A stretch of DNA of 64,000 bases from Candidatus Acidiferrum typicum. Its GTDB lineage: Bacteria; Acidobacteriota; Terriglobia; Acidiferrales; UBA7541. The notes below the pieces were generated by a model that had not been told where the DNA came from, searched no databases, and was given only the letters and a program-made list of their open reading frames with translations. The stretch is from the NCBI GenBank assembly GCA_002478115.1, contig DLMH01000099.1, positions 1 to 64,000 on the forward strand, given 5' to 3'. The position numbers and the translations under genes were made by a program. Positions 9,172 through 17,624 of the stretch are shown here, one piece after another; the first letter of the stretch is position 1; the number at the start of each line of letters is the position of its first letter.

Positions 9172-9807
9172 TCAAGCAGGCTCCCCGGTGATCGGTTTGT
9201 GACTGCCCTTCCTGGAAGCGCGCGCCGCAAGCCATGCAGCCAGCGTCGCGAACTTTTCGTCTTGCGACCAGGGCGCACCAAAGGGGCGCCCAAGCTCCGA
9301 GACTCGCCGCAACAGGCTGGGCCGCGGTGCGTGCAATGCCTTCGCCGCCTGTTCCAAAAGCTCGCGCTCGCGCATGGACACAACGGCAAGCCCGCAGCGC
9401 GCGCTCGCATAGAGCAGACATTCGCGGAAAAGCTCACCGTCGGCCGTGTGAATCAGCGCATGCGACGCAAGAATCTTCTCGAGTTCCAGAAGCGGCCTTC
9501 CTGAAGCCAGCAGAAGCGCGCCGCGTGTCAGTCGATAACCGCGCCCCTCCAACTCCAATTCCAGGCCGTGAATCGCGCGATACGCAAGTTCCCGCCCCTG
9601 CTCCCGCACGCCCGCGATGAATTCGCGTGCCGCCGCGAGCGCCATTTTCTCTCCCGTGTGATACGGCTGCCGGAACCGGTACGTGAACGTCTCCACCAGT
9701 TGCACGCGCTGACGGTGCAGCACCACCGGCGCGCTTTTCTCCAGACACACCGCCACCACCGCGCTCCAGCCCGAGTGCACGCGAAATCCTACCACTGCTT
9801 TTTTCAT
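9172..9807 (-). CDS. Hypothetical protein, upstream of the 3-hydroxyacyl-CoA dehydrogenase
   Basis: A 211-residue soluble protein of no family I can name. The ATG at 9807 has a clear GGAGG five nt away. The start is beta-strand-like (AVVGFRVHSGWSAVVAV) and could be the first strands of an RNase H/actin-type fold, but this is only a guess. It is followed by helical, Arg/Glu-rich sequence. Codon use matches the neighbours, so it is a real gene. It has no signal peptide or membrane segments. Confidence 0.65.
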   Translation of the reverse strand: MKKAVVGFRVHSGWSAVVAVCLEKSAPVVLHRQRVQLVETFTYRFRQPYHTGEKMALAAAREFIAGVREQGRELAYRAIHGLELELEGRGYRLTRGALLLASGRPLLELEKILASHALIHTADGELFRECLLYASARCGLAVVSMRERELLEQAAKALHAPRPSLLRRVSELGRPFGAPWSQDEKFATLAAWLAARASRKGSHKPITGEPA

Positions 9808-9887
9808 GAGAGCCTCCGCGGCAGAGGAAACGGAGGAGGCTAAGAATGTCCGCAGGCACCGGCGAAGTCAAGCAAAACCCTTCGCGT

Positions 9888-10592
9888 TCACTCCGGCGGC
9901 TTCCCCTCCACAACTTCGCGCACAAGTTCGCGGGCGCGGCTTTCGTCTTCGGGAAGAACGTACACCGCTACTTTGCTGCCTTCACGGTCTACGCGGCAGT
10001 GGATGCCGTTCTCATGCAGGGCCGCGACCAGAAAATCGCTTGGCTCGCCTTTTTCCGTCTCCCAAACCTTGGCGGTGGCGTCTTCTTCGTACCACCCGGT
10101 CTCATCGCCCGCGGCAGGAGGGCCGGGAATGTCTTCCCCCTCCGCCGGAGTCAGCATTTCCGGCAGCGTATCAAATTGGCGCGGCGCATCTACGAGAAGT
10201 CTCTGCAACTCCCGCGTTCCTACCTCTTCGATGTCGTCCGTGCCATAGGCTTCCTTGACGGCCGTTTCGGCCTTTTCAAACAGCGAAAATGGCACGCCAA
10301 TCTCAAAGGCAGGAAAATTAGTCAGATTGAAGAGACGATCGCGCCGAAAAACTGTATTGTGGGGAACGCCGGCTTCGTCCAGAACCTCGCACAACTCCGC
10401 GTGCACGCGGGCATCCTCACCCTTCCAGAAAGAGCAGAAAGGATCCTCATTGGGATCACCGGGCTCTGGCGGAGCGCCCATGGGCCCCGGCGCCTGTTGC
10501 GCTTCCCACACCAGGGGCACATCGCAATCGGCGCAACGCGTGAACCCCGGCCGGTACTCCGCTTTGCATTGAGGACAAATCATTCCGCTCAT
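9888..10592 (-). CDS. Zinc-ribbon protein with DUF2007-like domains
   Basis: A 234-residue cytoplasmic protein. The N-terminus has a zinc ribbon, CPQC (about 6-9) and CADC (about 19-22). The middle (about 60-115) and C-terminus (about 175-225) each resemble small alpha-beta modules of the DUF2007/putative signal-transducing type; the C-terminal one reads VAALHENGIHCRVDREGSK, then AVYVLPEDESRAREL. The linker between them is acidic. An ATG at 10583 is an alternative start nine nucleotides in. No partner is evident. Confidence 0.7.
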   Translation of the reverse strand: MSGMICPQCKAEYRPGFTRCADCDVPLVWEAQQAPGPMGAPPEPGDPNEDPFCSFWKGEDARVHAELCEVLDEAGVPHNTVFRRDRLFNLTNFPAFEIGVPFSLFEKAETAVKEAYGTDDIEEVGTRELQRLLVDAPRQFDTLPEMLTPAEGEDIPGPPAAGDETGWYEEDATAKVWETEKGEPSDFLVAALHENGIHCRVDREGSKVAVYVLPEDESRARELVREVVEGKPPE

Positions 10593-10616
10593 CCGTTCGA
10601 CGCTGGCAAACCACCC

Positions 10617-10860
10617 CTACTTTCCCGGCGTCATCCCCAAATTGTAGAACACGAAGGAATAGATGTGCGCGGTAAGTTCATTCGCCATGGTCGTGCTGCT
10701 GGCGCGGCGCCTGGATTTCTTCTCTACGCCAATCTGCGCGAGGTTGTCACGCGGGCAACGACCGCCAGGCCTGCGAGGCCTGTTTGGCGAAGATGCGCTT
10801 CGTCACCGGCCAGCCTTCCAACAACTCCCGCTAAAACAATAAGTTATGCACGGGTCCGCC
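10617..10860 (-). pseudogene. Broken 3' end of an unidentified gene
   Basis: On the minus strand the sequence reads as the end of a protein if two lesions are ignored: an in-frame TAG at 10831-10833 and a one-base frameshift near 10749. The pieces are ELLEGWPVTKRIFAKQAS, then (after the shift) DNLAQIGVEKK and MANELTAHIYSFVFYNLG, ending at a TAG at 10617. The last piece has very high GC3, as in the neighbouring genes. No family is recognised. It lies directly upstream of the sigma-factor gene on the other strand. Confidence 0.4.
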
Positions 10861-10900
10861 ATTGCGTCTTTTTCACCTGCTCCCGCGTATTCAAGGTAGT

Positions 10901-11524
10901 ATGAGCGCACAAGCATTCACGCTGACGTTTTCGAGGTCCCCGGTACTCTTCGCGGGTCTGATGACTGACGATAAGCAAACCATTGCGCATGGCCTGCGCC
11001 GCCGCGACCCGGATGTGCTCGACCAGCTCATCGAGCAGTACCAGCAGCGCCTCTATCGCTATCTCCTCTTTCTTACCGGCAACCCCGCGCTTGCTGAAGA
11101 TTTCTTCCAGGAAACCTGGATTCGCATCCTGGAACGCGGCGAGCAGTACAACGCCAAATCCAAGTTCGAGTCCTGGCTATTCGCCATCGCGCGCAATCTG
11201 GTGATTGACGCCTCGCGCCGCAAGAAATTCGCCAGCCTCGAGGATTTCGCCGATCCGGAAACGCAGCAGCCGTTCGAGCCGCCCGACCTGCACGCCACTT
11301 CTGCCCTGCAAATGCTTTTGGCGCGCGAAAACCAGCAAGCCGTGCAAATCTCGCTGCTCAAGATTCCCGCCTACTACCGCGAGGTGCTGGTGCTGCGTTT
11401 TCACGAAGAGCTTGGCCTGGAAGAAATCGCCGCCGTGCTCGCGGCGCCTATTTCGACGGTAAAGTCCCGGCTGTACCGCGGCCTGGCCGCGCTCAAATCC
11501 GCCCTGATGGAAGGTGCCGCATGA
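10901..11524 (+). CDS. ECF-type RNA polymerase sigma factor
   Basis: A sigma-70 family extracytoplasmic-function factor. Region 2 is clear (LIEQYQQRLYRYLLFLTGN, then LAEDFFQETWIRIL and FESWLFAIARNLVIDASRR), and region 4 has a helix-turn-helix (YYREVLVLRFHEELGLEEIA, then STVKSRLYRGLAALK). The ATG at 10901 has AAGG four nt upstream. The ATG at 10961 (MTDDKQ) gives the length usual for the family and may be the true start. It overlaps the anti-sigma gene by ATGA, so the two are translationally coupled. ECF/anti-sigma pairs respond to envelope or redox signals; the signal here is unknown. Confidence 0.9.
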   Translation: MSAQAFTLTFSRSPVLFAGLMTDDKQTIAHGLRRRDPDVLDQLIEQYQQRLYRYLLFLTGNPALAEDFFQETWIRILERGEQYNAKSKFESWLFAIARNLVIDASRRKKFASLEDFADPETQQPFEPPDLHATSALQMLLARENQQAVQISLLKIPAYYREVLVLRFHEELGLEEIAAVLAAPISTVKSRLYRGLAALKSALMEGAA

Positions 11525-12024
11525 ACGAAAACCCTCACCTACGCGCCCAGAGACTCCTGGCGGAATCTCTTGTGGAAGGGATCGCAGCGCCCGACCAGGC
11601 GTGGCTGGGGCAGCATCTGCGCGAGTGCCCCGATTGTGCGCATGAGGCTGCTGCCACTCAAGAGCAACTGCAGGCTCTTCGCGGTGTGCCGGTTGCGGTG
11701 CCGCGTGACCTGGTGGCGCGCACGCAAATGCGGGTTCGCCTGCGCGCTCAGGAAGCCAACGAATCTTCGCGCAGCGGGCTGCTTCTCTGGATCATCACCG
11801 CGGCAAGTTGGTTGCTCGGCGTGCTCAGTGCGCCATTGGTCTGGCGCGGCTTCGCCTGGTTCGGCGGCCAATTCGGCGTGCCGAGGCTGGCCCTGGAAAT
11901 GGGATTTGTTCTCTGGTGGACAGTTCCGGCGCTGCTGGCCGTGGCCGCCGTGCTGTATCAACGTGCTGTAACGCAGGGCCTGGTAGCTGAAAACTTACAG
12001 CGCAAAACGAAAACCCCGCGGTGA
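11521..12024 (+). CDS. Membrane anti-sigma factor with ZAS motif
   Basis: A 167-residue protein coupled to the sigma factor by a 4-bp overlap. The cytoplasmic N-terminus has the zinc anti-sigma motif HxxxCxxC (HLRECPDC, about residues 31-38) preceded by an amphipathic helix, as in zf-HC2 anti-sigma factors. Two transmembrane segments follow (about 87-108 and 127-148). It should hold the sigma factor at the inner membrane until released. Zinc ligation by the HCC motif allows for redox-sensitive control, but that is not shown by the sequence. Confidence 0.85.
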   Translation: MNENPHLRAQRLLAESLVEGIAAPDQAWLGQHLRECPDCAHEAAATQEQLQALRGVPVAVPRDLVARTQMRVRLRAQEANESSRSGLLLWIITAASWLLGVLSAPLVWRGFAWFGGQFGVPRLALEMGFVLWWTVPALLAVAAVLYQRAVTQGLVAENLQRKTKTPR

Positions 12025-12079
12025 GTTTAGCTTTGCCAGGTGGAAGTTTGCATTGAGCGGTCTAGAAAACGAGGCAACT

Positions 12080-12703
12080 ATGTCTGACATGTGGAATGAA
12101 CGTATGCGGCTTATCCGTTTCCGCCGGAAGCACGAACGCACCAGATTCCGCGAGGAGTTGCGCATCATCCCCAAGTGGCTGGTGTGGACCTGCATTGCGC
12201 TCTACGTGCTGGCTCTCATCATCGGGTTGTCCGTCAATCTCCACAACTTTGGGACGCACGACGGCGTCTTCCCGGACGACTCCCTGCGCAACCAGCCTTT
12301 TCTTTCCTGCCTGGGGCTCGGCGGCGTCATTACGGCCGTGGCATTCGTCTTCTCTGTTTTGTTTTGGACGCTCGGCTACGTCTATCGCGACGCCAAACGC
12401 CGCGGCATGAATCCTGCCCTGTGGACGATTCTGGTCCTCATCCTTTCAGGGGGCTATTTCTTCATCGGCTTGATCATCTATCTTCTGGTGCGGGAACCGC
12501 TGCCGTTCACCTGCCCACAGTGTGCAGCCACCGTTTCCGCCCGCTACAATTTCTGCCCCAACTGCAAATACAACCTGCACCCTGCGTGCGCGCACTGCCA
12601 GCGCGAAGTTGCCGACACGGACAAATTCTGCCCCTATTGCGCTACGGAGCTCACCCCGTCAAAATCTCCCAGCGTCCCCGCGGCAGGCGATTCCGCGACC
12701 TGA
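12080..12703 (+). CDS. Membrane protein with double zinc ribbon
   Basis: A protein of about 207 residues. The ATG at 12080 is preceded by GAGG and is preferred to the TTG at 12053. After a basic N-terminus there are three transmembrane segments (about 36-55, 80-104 and 115-140 of this start). The C-terminal tail has two zinc ribbons: CPQC...CPNC and CAHC...CPYC. It lies 55 bp after the anti-sigma gene and is probably in the same operon. Tail-anchored zinc-ribbon proteins of this kind have no settled function. Confidence 0.75.
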   Translation: MSDMWNERMRLIRFRRKHERTRFREELRIIPKWLVWTCIALYVLALIIGLSVNLHNFGTHDGVFPDDSLRNQPFLSCLGLGGVITAVAFVFSVLFWTLGYVYRDAKRRGMNPALWTILVLILSGGYFFIGLIIYLLVREPLPFTCPQCAATVSARYNFCPNCKYNLHPACAHCQREVADTDKFCPYCATELTPSKSPSVPAAGDSAT

Positions 12704-12772
12704 GGCGTTTGTTTTCGACTCCCTTCTCTGGGGAGGGCGCGACTTTTCACGCCGTGGAAGAATGCTTGCAAC

Positions 12773-12872
12773 TGTCATTCCGAGCCCCGTTCGCTTTTTG
12801 AATGGGGCGAGGAATCTGCTTTTTCCCTGGTCTCTTGCGAAAAGCAGATCCCTCGCTCTGCTCGGGATGACA
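12773..12872. repeat. 100-bp cruciform repeat, family A copy 1
   Basis: Ends are TGTCATTCCGAG and CTCGGGATGACA, complementary with one mismatch. Nested inside are a second pair of arms (CGAGGAATCTGCTTTT against AAAAGCAGATCCCTCG) and a small CCCCGTTC/GAATGGGG hairpin. The same structure, same length and inverted orientation occur at 50365-50464. No coding capacity. Confidence 0.75.
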
Positions 12873-12978
12873 ACGAATTACTCTCTTTTCGCAACCTGTT
12901 CAGTCGTGCCGTGGAAGGCGCCAAATCGGACCAGCTTCAGCCACTGGGGGTTGCTATCGCCAGGCCACGCGCCGGCTC

Positions 12979-14613
12979 TCAACTCTTCTCTTCGTGATAC
13001 TCCATCTCCGTGTTCACGGCCCAGATGTTGCTCTTCTCCGTGCGGCCCGCGATGATATTGTCCACCGCGACCATCGCCGTGAGCATCGAGTGGTCCTGAT
13101 TGTTGTACTTGTGCATGCCATTGCGGCCAACAAGAAACAAGTTCTCGAAGCCATCCAGGAATTCCTGAACTTCCCCAAAGCGCTCGTACGCGCCGAAATA
13201 CGCGGGATAAGCCTTCGGCACCCGCTCGACGCGCCAGTCCACCACCTCGCGCGCGTCGATGATCCCAATTCTCTCCAGCTCCGTCATGGCCAGGCGCGCC
13301 ATTTCTTCCTCTGGGAGCTTCCAGAGGTTGTCTGACTCGTAACAGAAATATTCCACGCCGATCCAGACCTTCGACGGGTCCTTCACCAGATAGGGGCTCC
13401 AGTTGTTGAAGATCAGCAGGCGCCCCGCAAGAACATCCGGATCCTGGAGGTAGATCCACGTGTCGGCAACGAGCGGGGCGGGGGAGCTCACGTCGTCCTT
13501 GATGCGCAAGGAATTGAGCAGCAAGCCCACGGCGATGAAGTCGCGATACTGGAGGCCCGCGGCCACCTCCCGCACGTTTTTGGGGACGGGGCCATCGAGA
13601 AGGCCGGCAAGTTCCTTCACCGGCATGGTCGAAAAGACAAAATCGCACGCGATGCGGCGCTGCTGCCCCGCGCCGTCAGCAACCAGCACGGCCTGCACGC
13701 GCGGCCCAACAATTTCCAGGCGGCGGGGTTGCGTCTGGCGGAGGATTTCGCCGCCCAGCGCTTCCACCTTGCACGCCACTTCCCGCCACATTTGCCCGGG
13801 ACCATATTTCGGGTAGAGGAACTGCTCAATCAGGGAAGTTTCGGTTTGCTTCTGAAAGATGTCCTGCGTCGCTCGGCCAAGCGTCTGCTTCAAGAAGTGC
13901 CTGAGGCTCCTACGAACGGACAAACTTTTTACCCGCTGCTCGCCCCAGGCAGCGCTAATCTGCTGGCATGGCACTCCCCAAACTTTTTCCGTATAGGATT
14001 TGAAAAAAGTCAGATACAGCTCCTTTCCAAACCGTCGGATGAAAAAGTCCTCGAGGTTTTTGACCGGGCGCGGCGGGAAGAGAGCAGCCCGCAGGTAGCT
14101 GAACAGAATGCGAATGGTGCGCAGCAAACCAAGCTTCGAGAGCGTATCTCTGCTCATCTGGACGGGATAAGCGAAAAACTTGCCCAGAAAATAGATGCGG
14201 CTTTGCCGCCGGCGCAGCAGCATCACTGCTTCGGGATTCGGGGTGAGCCCCGCTGCCCTTTCGGCGGCTGCTGCGGCATTCTGTTGTGCCTGGGCGTCCG
14301 AAAGGCCGGGCGTTTCGATTCGCCGCGTCTTTTGCTGGTAGGTGATCTCGGTTCCGCCCGCGGCTGACGATTCCAGCGGCAGGTGCATCAGCCACCAATT
14401 CATCACGCGATCCGACTTCGAGAAGAAGCGATGACCGCCAATATCCATCAGGTTTCCGTGGTGTTCGATCGTGCGCGAGAGCCCGCCGACGTCGGGGTTC
14501 TTCTCCAGCACGATTGGCCGCACATCTGTACGCGTCAGCAGTTCGTACGCAGCCGTAAGCCCCGCGGGCCCCGCGCCAATGATCACCGCCGTCCTTTTTC
14601 CCTGTTCGCCCAT
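12979..14613 (-). CDS. NAD(P)/FAD-dependent oxidoreductase of the amine-oxidase / UDP-galactopyranose-mutase-like group
   Basis: A 544-residue flavoprotein. The FAD-binding motif [17 protein letters not shown] is at 10-26, followed by [14 protein letters not shown] (second part of the dinucleotide fold) and [12 protein letters not shown]. The centre has a flavin-reductase-like substrate region, and the C-terminus has [19 protein letters not shown] (about 492-510), which closes the FAD site as in protoporphyrinogen-oxidase and Glf-like enzymes. Proteins of this type often act on isoprenoid or sugar-nucleotide substrates for cell-surface polymers, but the substrate cannot be read here. It is transcribed alone on the minus strand. 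Confidence 0.85.
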   Translation of the reverse strand: MGEQGKRTAVIIGAGPAGLTAAYELLTRTDVRPIVLEKNPDVGGLSRTIEHHGNLMDIGGHRFFSKSDRVMNWWLMHLPLESSAAGGTEITYQQKTRRIETPGLSDAQAQQNAAAAAERAAGLTPNPEAVMLLRRRQSRIYFLGKFFAYPVQMSRDTLSKLGLLRTIRILFSYLRAALFPPRPVKNLEDFFIRRFGKELYLTFFKSYTEKVWGVPCQQISAAWGEQRVKSLSVRRSLRHFLKQTLGRATQDIFQKQTETSLIEQFLYPKYGPGQMWREVACKVEALGGEILRQTQPRRLEIVGPRVQAVLVADGAGQQRRIACDFVFSTMPVKELAGLLDGPVPKNVREVAAGLQYRDFIAVGLLLNSLRIKDDVSSPAPLVADTWIYLQDPDVLAGRLLIFNNWSPYLVKDPSKVWIGVEYFCYESDNLWKLPEEEMARLAMTELERIGIIDAREVVDWRVERVPKAYPAYFGAYERFGEVQEFLDGFENLFLVGRNGMHKYNNQDHSMLTAMVAVDNIIAGRTEKSNIWAVNTEMEYHEEKS

Positions 14614-14985
14614 TCTCTACCGATCCAGCCGAGTTGTGCCGGCCACAAACTATCGCTCCCGAATTGTACAAGGTAATTCGATGCAGCACCCACGCTGGGC
14701 GTAGTGACTCAAAGAAACAAGACTTGCGAGCGCACAGCTTTCTGGTGGCTTTCGGCCACACGCCGGAGAGAATCACCGGCGTTTCCACGCAGCGTCTCGG
14801 AAGTGGAATCTTGATTACAGCGAGTCGCGCGGTGGCGAGGAAAACACGACCGGCCGGGCAATCCTTCGGCCCCGTTTTTGAACGAGACCGAAGGAGGCCA
14901 GCCGCTCAATCAGCGCCGATGCGAGGTGGAAGAAGTTCCTCCGGATCGTAAGCGCAATCGGGGTGAAATTCTGGAAAGAAGCGCC
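14614..14985. other. Intergenic region, no gene recognised
   Basis: A 372-bp gap between the oxidoreductase start and the DinB-family stop, both on the minus strand. It should hold the oxidoreductase promoter. Open frames here lack ribosome-binding sites and known domains. I see no repeat or terminator of note. Confidence 0.5.
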
Positions 14986-15492
14986 TCAGGGCTGTTCGTC
15001 CGCGCTCGGGCCATACAATGCCGGCACCGGAACGTTCAGCGCCCGAAAATACATGGTCAATTGCGCGCGGTGATGGATGGTATGGTTGAAGCAGAAGCTC
15101 CGAAGTACGGCGTAGCGAGGCATGGTGAAAAGCACCTGGCCACCCATCAGTAACGTCCAGGGCTTGCGCAAATCCTCATCGCTGGCGCCCGCCAGTGCGG
15201 CACGCGCTTCGCGAGTGAGCCGGTCGAAAACTTCCAGCAATTCCTTGCGGTTGGATGTCTTGGGCTGTTCATAACGCGGGCCGTTGACCGGTGCGAAGTC
15301 CAACTGCTCGGTTTTGATCGTCTGGATGGTCCAGTCGTTCATCGTCGCGATGTGTCCGGCCATCCAACCGAGCGTGCCGGACTTCTCGTGCGGCTTCCAG
15401 CCCCACTTGTCGTCGGGAACGCGCTCCAGCGTCTTGCGGGTGTTGGCCATTTCCTGATCGAATTCGGGAAGAAGTAATTGACTGATGGACAT
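14986..15492 (-). CDS. DinB-family (YfiT/DinB four-helix) protein
   Basis: About 168 residues. The ATG at 15492 has GGAGG five nt upstream; an in-frame ATG at 15537 would add 15 residues and is less likely. The DinB/YfiT fold is a four-helix bundle binding a metal through three histidines, and the sequence shows GHIATMND (first His) and HTIHHRAQ (second and third). Many members are thiol-dependent S-transferases or metal-dependent hydrolases; the substrate of this one is unknown. No link to DNA repair can be claimed from the name. Confidence 0.85.
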   Translation of the reverse strand: MSISQLLLPEFDQEMANTRKTLERVPDDKWGWKPHEKSGTLGWMAGHIATMNDWTIQTIKTEQLDFAPVNGPRYEQPKTSNRKELLEVFDRLTREARAALAGASDEDLRKPWTLLMGGQVLFTMPRYAVLRSFCFNHTIHHRAQLTMYFRALNVPVPALYGPSADEQP

Positions 15493-15652
15493 GTAGTCCT
15501 CCAAAGCGAAGTCGTAGAGGTGAAGACGGGCCTTCATTCTACTACCTTTCCGGTGAAGCTTGCTTTACACGGGGCGTGGCGGGAGAATTCGCGGATGCAC
15601 AAGGCCGTTGCGGACAATTGGCTCCAATGCTAGGGTTTTGTTTGAGGACTCC

Positions 15653-15880
15653 TTGACGAATCGTACCCATGCCAGCGAGTTGGTTTTTGAGATTTCGGAG
15701 GAAGCTGAGAGCGGATACTCAGCGGAATGCCTCACGGAGAATATTTTCACTCAGGGCGAGACGTGGGAGGACCTCCGCGTGAACGTGAAAGAAGCAACGG
15801 AAGCATATTTTTACGATGGACAGAAGCCAAAGTACCTCCGGTTGCATCTGGTTCGCGATGAACTCCTGACATGGGGATAA
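15653..15880 (+). CDS. Orphan HicB-like antitoxin
   Basis: 75 residues from a TTG at 15653 with GAGG six nt upstream. The HicB partial RNase H-like fold is visible: ELVFEISEEAESGYSAECL, then FTQGETWEDLRVNVKEA and YLRLHLVRDELLTW. There is no C-terminal DNA-binding domain, as in the short HicB class. HicB normally neutralises the mRNA interferase HicA, whose gene is usually adjacent. I find no HicA (small dsRBD-like protein with the GSH motif) in the 270 bp downstream or upstream. Confidence 0.7.
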   Translation: MTNRTHASELVFEISEEAESGYSAECLTENIFTQGETWEDLRVNVKEATEAYFYDGQKPKYLRLHLVRDELLTWG

Positions 15881-16149
15881 ATACCCCCAGATTTCGGTAG
15901 TGGGTCAATTTCCGTTTAGGCCACGCTTTAATCAAGCACATGGGTCCCAGTACGAAGATGTCCGGTAAGGCGACCAGGCTCTTGACAATCAGTGGCTAGA
16001 AAGAGGAATGCAGAAGTTCAAATTGCATCCGATCTTTCGTGCACAACGTCACGCAAGGCGGTGCAATGTTGCCGACGAATATTCTGCTCGTAACCCACGT
16101 GTAAGCGACTACGCCGATGACCGGGACCGCCTTAAGCTCCCGAGAGTCT

Positions 16150-17478
16150 CTAGTTCATCGGCCATTCATACGTGAACAGTTTGGCAGCATCTTCTGGGCT
16201 CAATTTAACTCCTACCATCTCCGCAGCGCGAGCCATGACTGGATCCCGGTCGTTCGCTAGATCTGCTGCCGTCGGAAGAATCGTTTCATCCGGGGTCACG
16301 CCGGTGTGCTCAAGGCTCTTACCATCGGACATCACTAGGTCCGCAATCGCAACGAATATTCCATAGGAGTACACAGGTTTTAATCCTGTGCTATGAGGAC
16401 AATATTTAGCCTCCATCACACTGCCAGATGTACGATCGCCCAGAACAATTCCGCGTTTTTCAATTTGGATCACCCGCGCAAACACCTCGGCGGCCGAAGC
16501 GGACTGGCTGTCCACCAGCACGATCAATCTTCCGGTGAAAGCACGGTGATGGTTTCCCTCTGCCATCTCCGGACTAATCGATTCTCGCGTTACGCGGTCC
16601 ACAACCTTGACGTCACGTTCGAATACGCTGCTGAGAAGGGCCCTGAGGGTGGATCCAAAGCCCCCCGGATTGCCTCGCAAATCCACGACCAGGCACCCAT
16701 GCTCGCGGGCCTTGTCGATCATCCGCCGGGCATCTAAGTCTGTTAGGGAAAACATGGGAAGCTTCAGGACCATCATCTCCTTGCCCAACTCCTTATACTG
16801 AGGATGCGCTAATCGTTGTTGGTCTTCGTACTCTAGGCGCAACCTCCATGCATCTCTGCCTGTTACTTCATCGAAATCCATGATCGTCCTCGGCTGGCGC
16901 ACCTTTGCCATCACGTTGACCCGGCGAATCTTGCCGGATTGATCCCGCAGGTCCACACGCAAACCGGACTGTGGCAGAAGCACGTCGAAGACGTACTCCA
17001 TCTTGCTCAGGCTCTCCCGTGTGGGTGTGAACCCGTTGATAGTCAGAACCTCATCGCCGGGCCTTAGTCCTTTGTCTTCGGCGTCGCTCTTCGGCCGCAC
17101 ATGAGTTACGTAGCAACGTGCCCCTACCATTTGGAAGCGCCAACCGTATTCTTGGCGGATGGGATCATGAGGTGGAACAAAGGAAGTGTGCGAATCATCC
17201 AATGCTTCCAGAACCGCGGCTATCTCTAGGACCAACTCTTCCCTAGTCGTAGCCTTTGCAATCCTCTCCTTTGCGTTTTTGACCTTCGTGTCCCAGTCTA
17301 CGCCGCGCAATTTCGGATCGTAGTAATACCTGCGGATGTCCGAGGCAACATCCTGTAACATCACCTGCGCCCGCTCGCGCTCAAGCCGGTCGACATGCTG
17401 CGACCAGCTAGGCATCGCCAAAAGCCCAGCCATAATGATCAGACCAAGGATTCTGGTGAGAATATTATTGAGGAACAA
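16150..17478 (-). CDS. S41-family C-terminal processing peptidase
   Basis: About 443 residues from a TTG at 17478 with GGAG four nt upstream, which places a signal peptide (FLNNILTRILGLIIMAGLLAM) at the N-terminus; a GTG at 17547 is an upstream alternative lacking a ribosome-binding site. The tail-specific-protease N-domain (about 20-95) is followed by a PDZ domain (about 105-175, with LRPGDEVLTINGF). The catalytic domain has VVDLRGNPGG and DSQSASAAEVFA, where the Ser after QSA is the nucleophile, and GDRTSGSVME where a Lys would be expected in the classic Ser-Lys dyad. Probably a periplasmic protease; the substrate is unknown. Confidence 0.85.
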   Translation of the reverse strand: MFLNNILTRILGLIIMAGLLAMPSWSQHVDRLERERAQVMLQDVASDIRRYYYDPKLRGVDWDTKVKNAKERIAKATTREELVLEIAAVLEALDDSHTSFVPPHDPIRQEYGWRFQMVGARCYVTHVRPKSDAEDKGLRPGDEVLTINGFTPTRESLSKMEYVFDVLLPQSGLRVDLRDQSGKIRRVNVMAKVRQPRTIMDFDEVTGRDAWRLRLEYEDQQRLAHPQYKELGKEMMVLKLPMFSLTDLDARRMIDKAREHGCLVVDLRGNPGGFGSTLRALLSSVFERDVKVVDRVTRESISPEMAEGNHHRAFTGRLIVLVDSQSASAAEVFARVIQIEKRGIVLGDRTSGSVMEAKYCPHSTGLKPVYSYGIFVAIADLVMSDGKSLEHTGVTPDETILPTAADLANDRDPVMARAAEMVGVKLSPEDAAKLFTYEWPMN

Positions 17479-17624
17479 ATAGCTCCGTCCTTTTTGGATT
17501 TCTTTCTCCGGAAGTCTACATCGACCCGCGACTATAGGTAAACGCACTAACCGGAAACTGACCCATTGCCCAGACTTCTTTCGCTTTGTCTTCTCCCCCT
17601 AAAGTGCGCTACGCTTCTTGAATC

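Noticed and set aside
15881..16149. A HicA toxin gene downstream of the HicB-like gene.
   Set aside because: No frame of 50-80 codons with a HicA-like sequence or ribosome-binding site is present.
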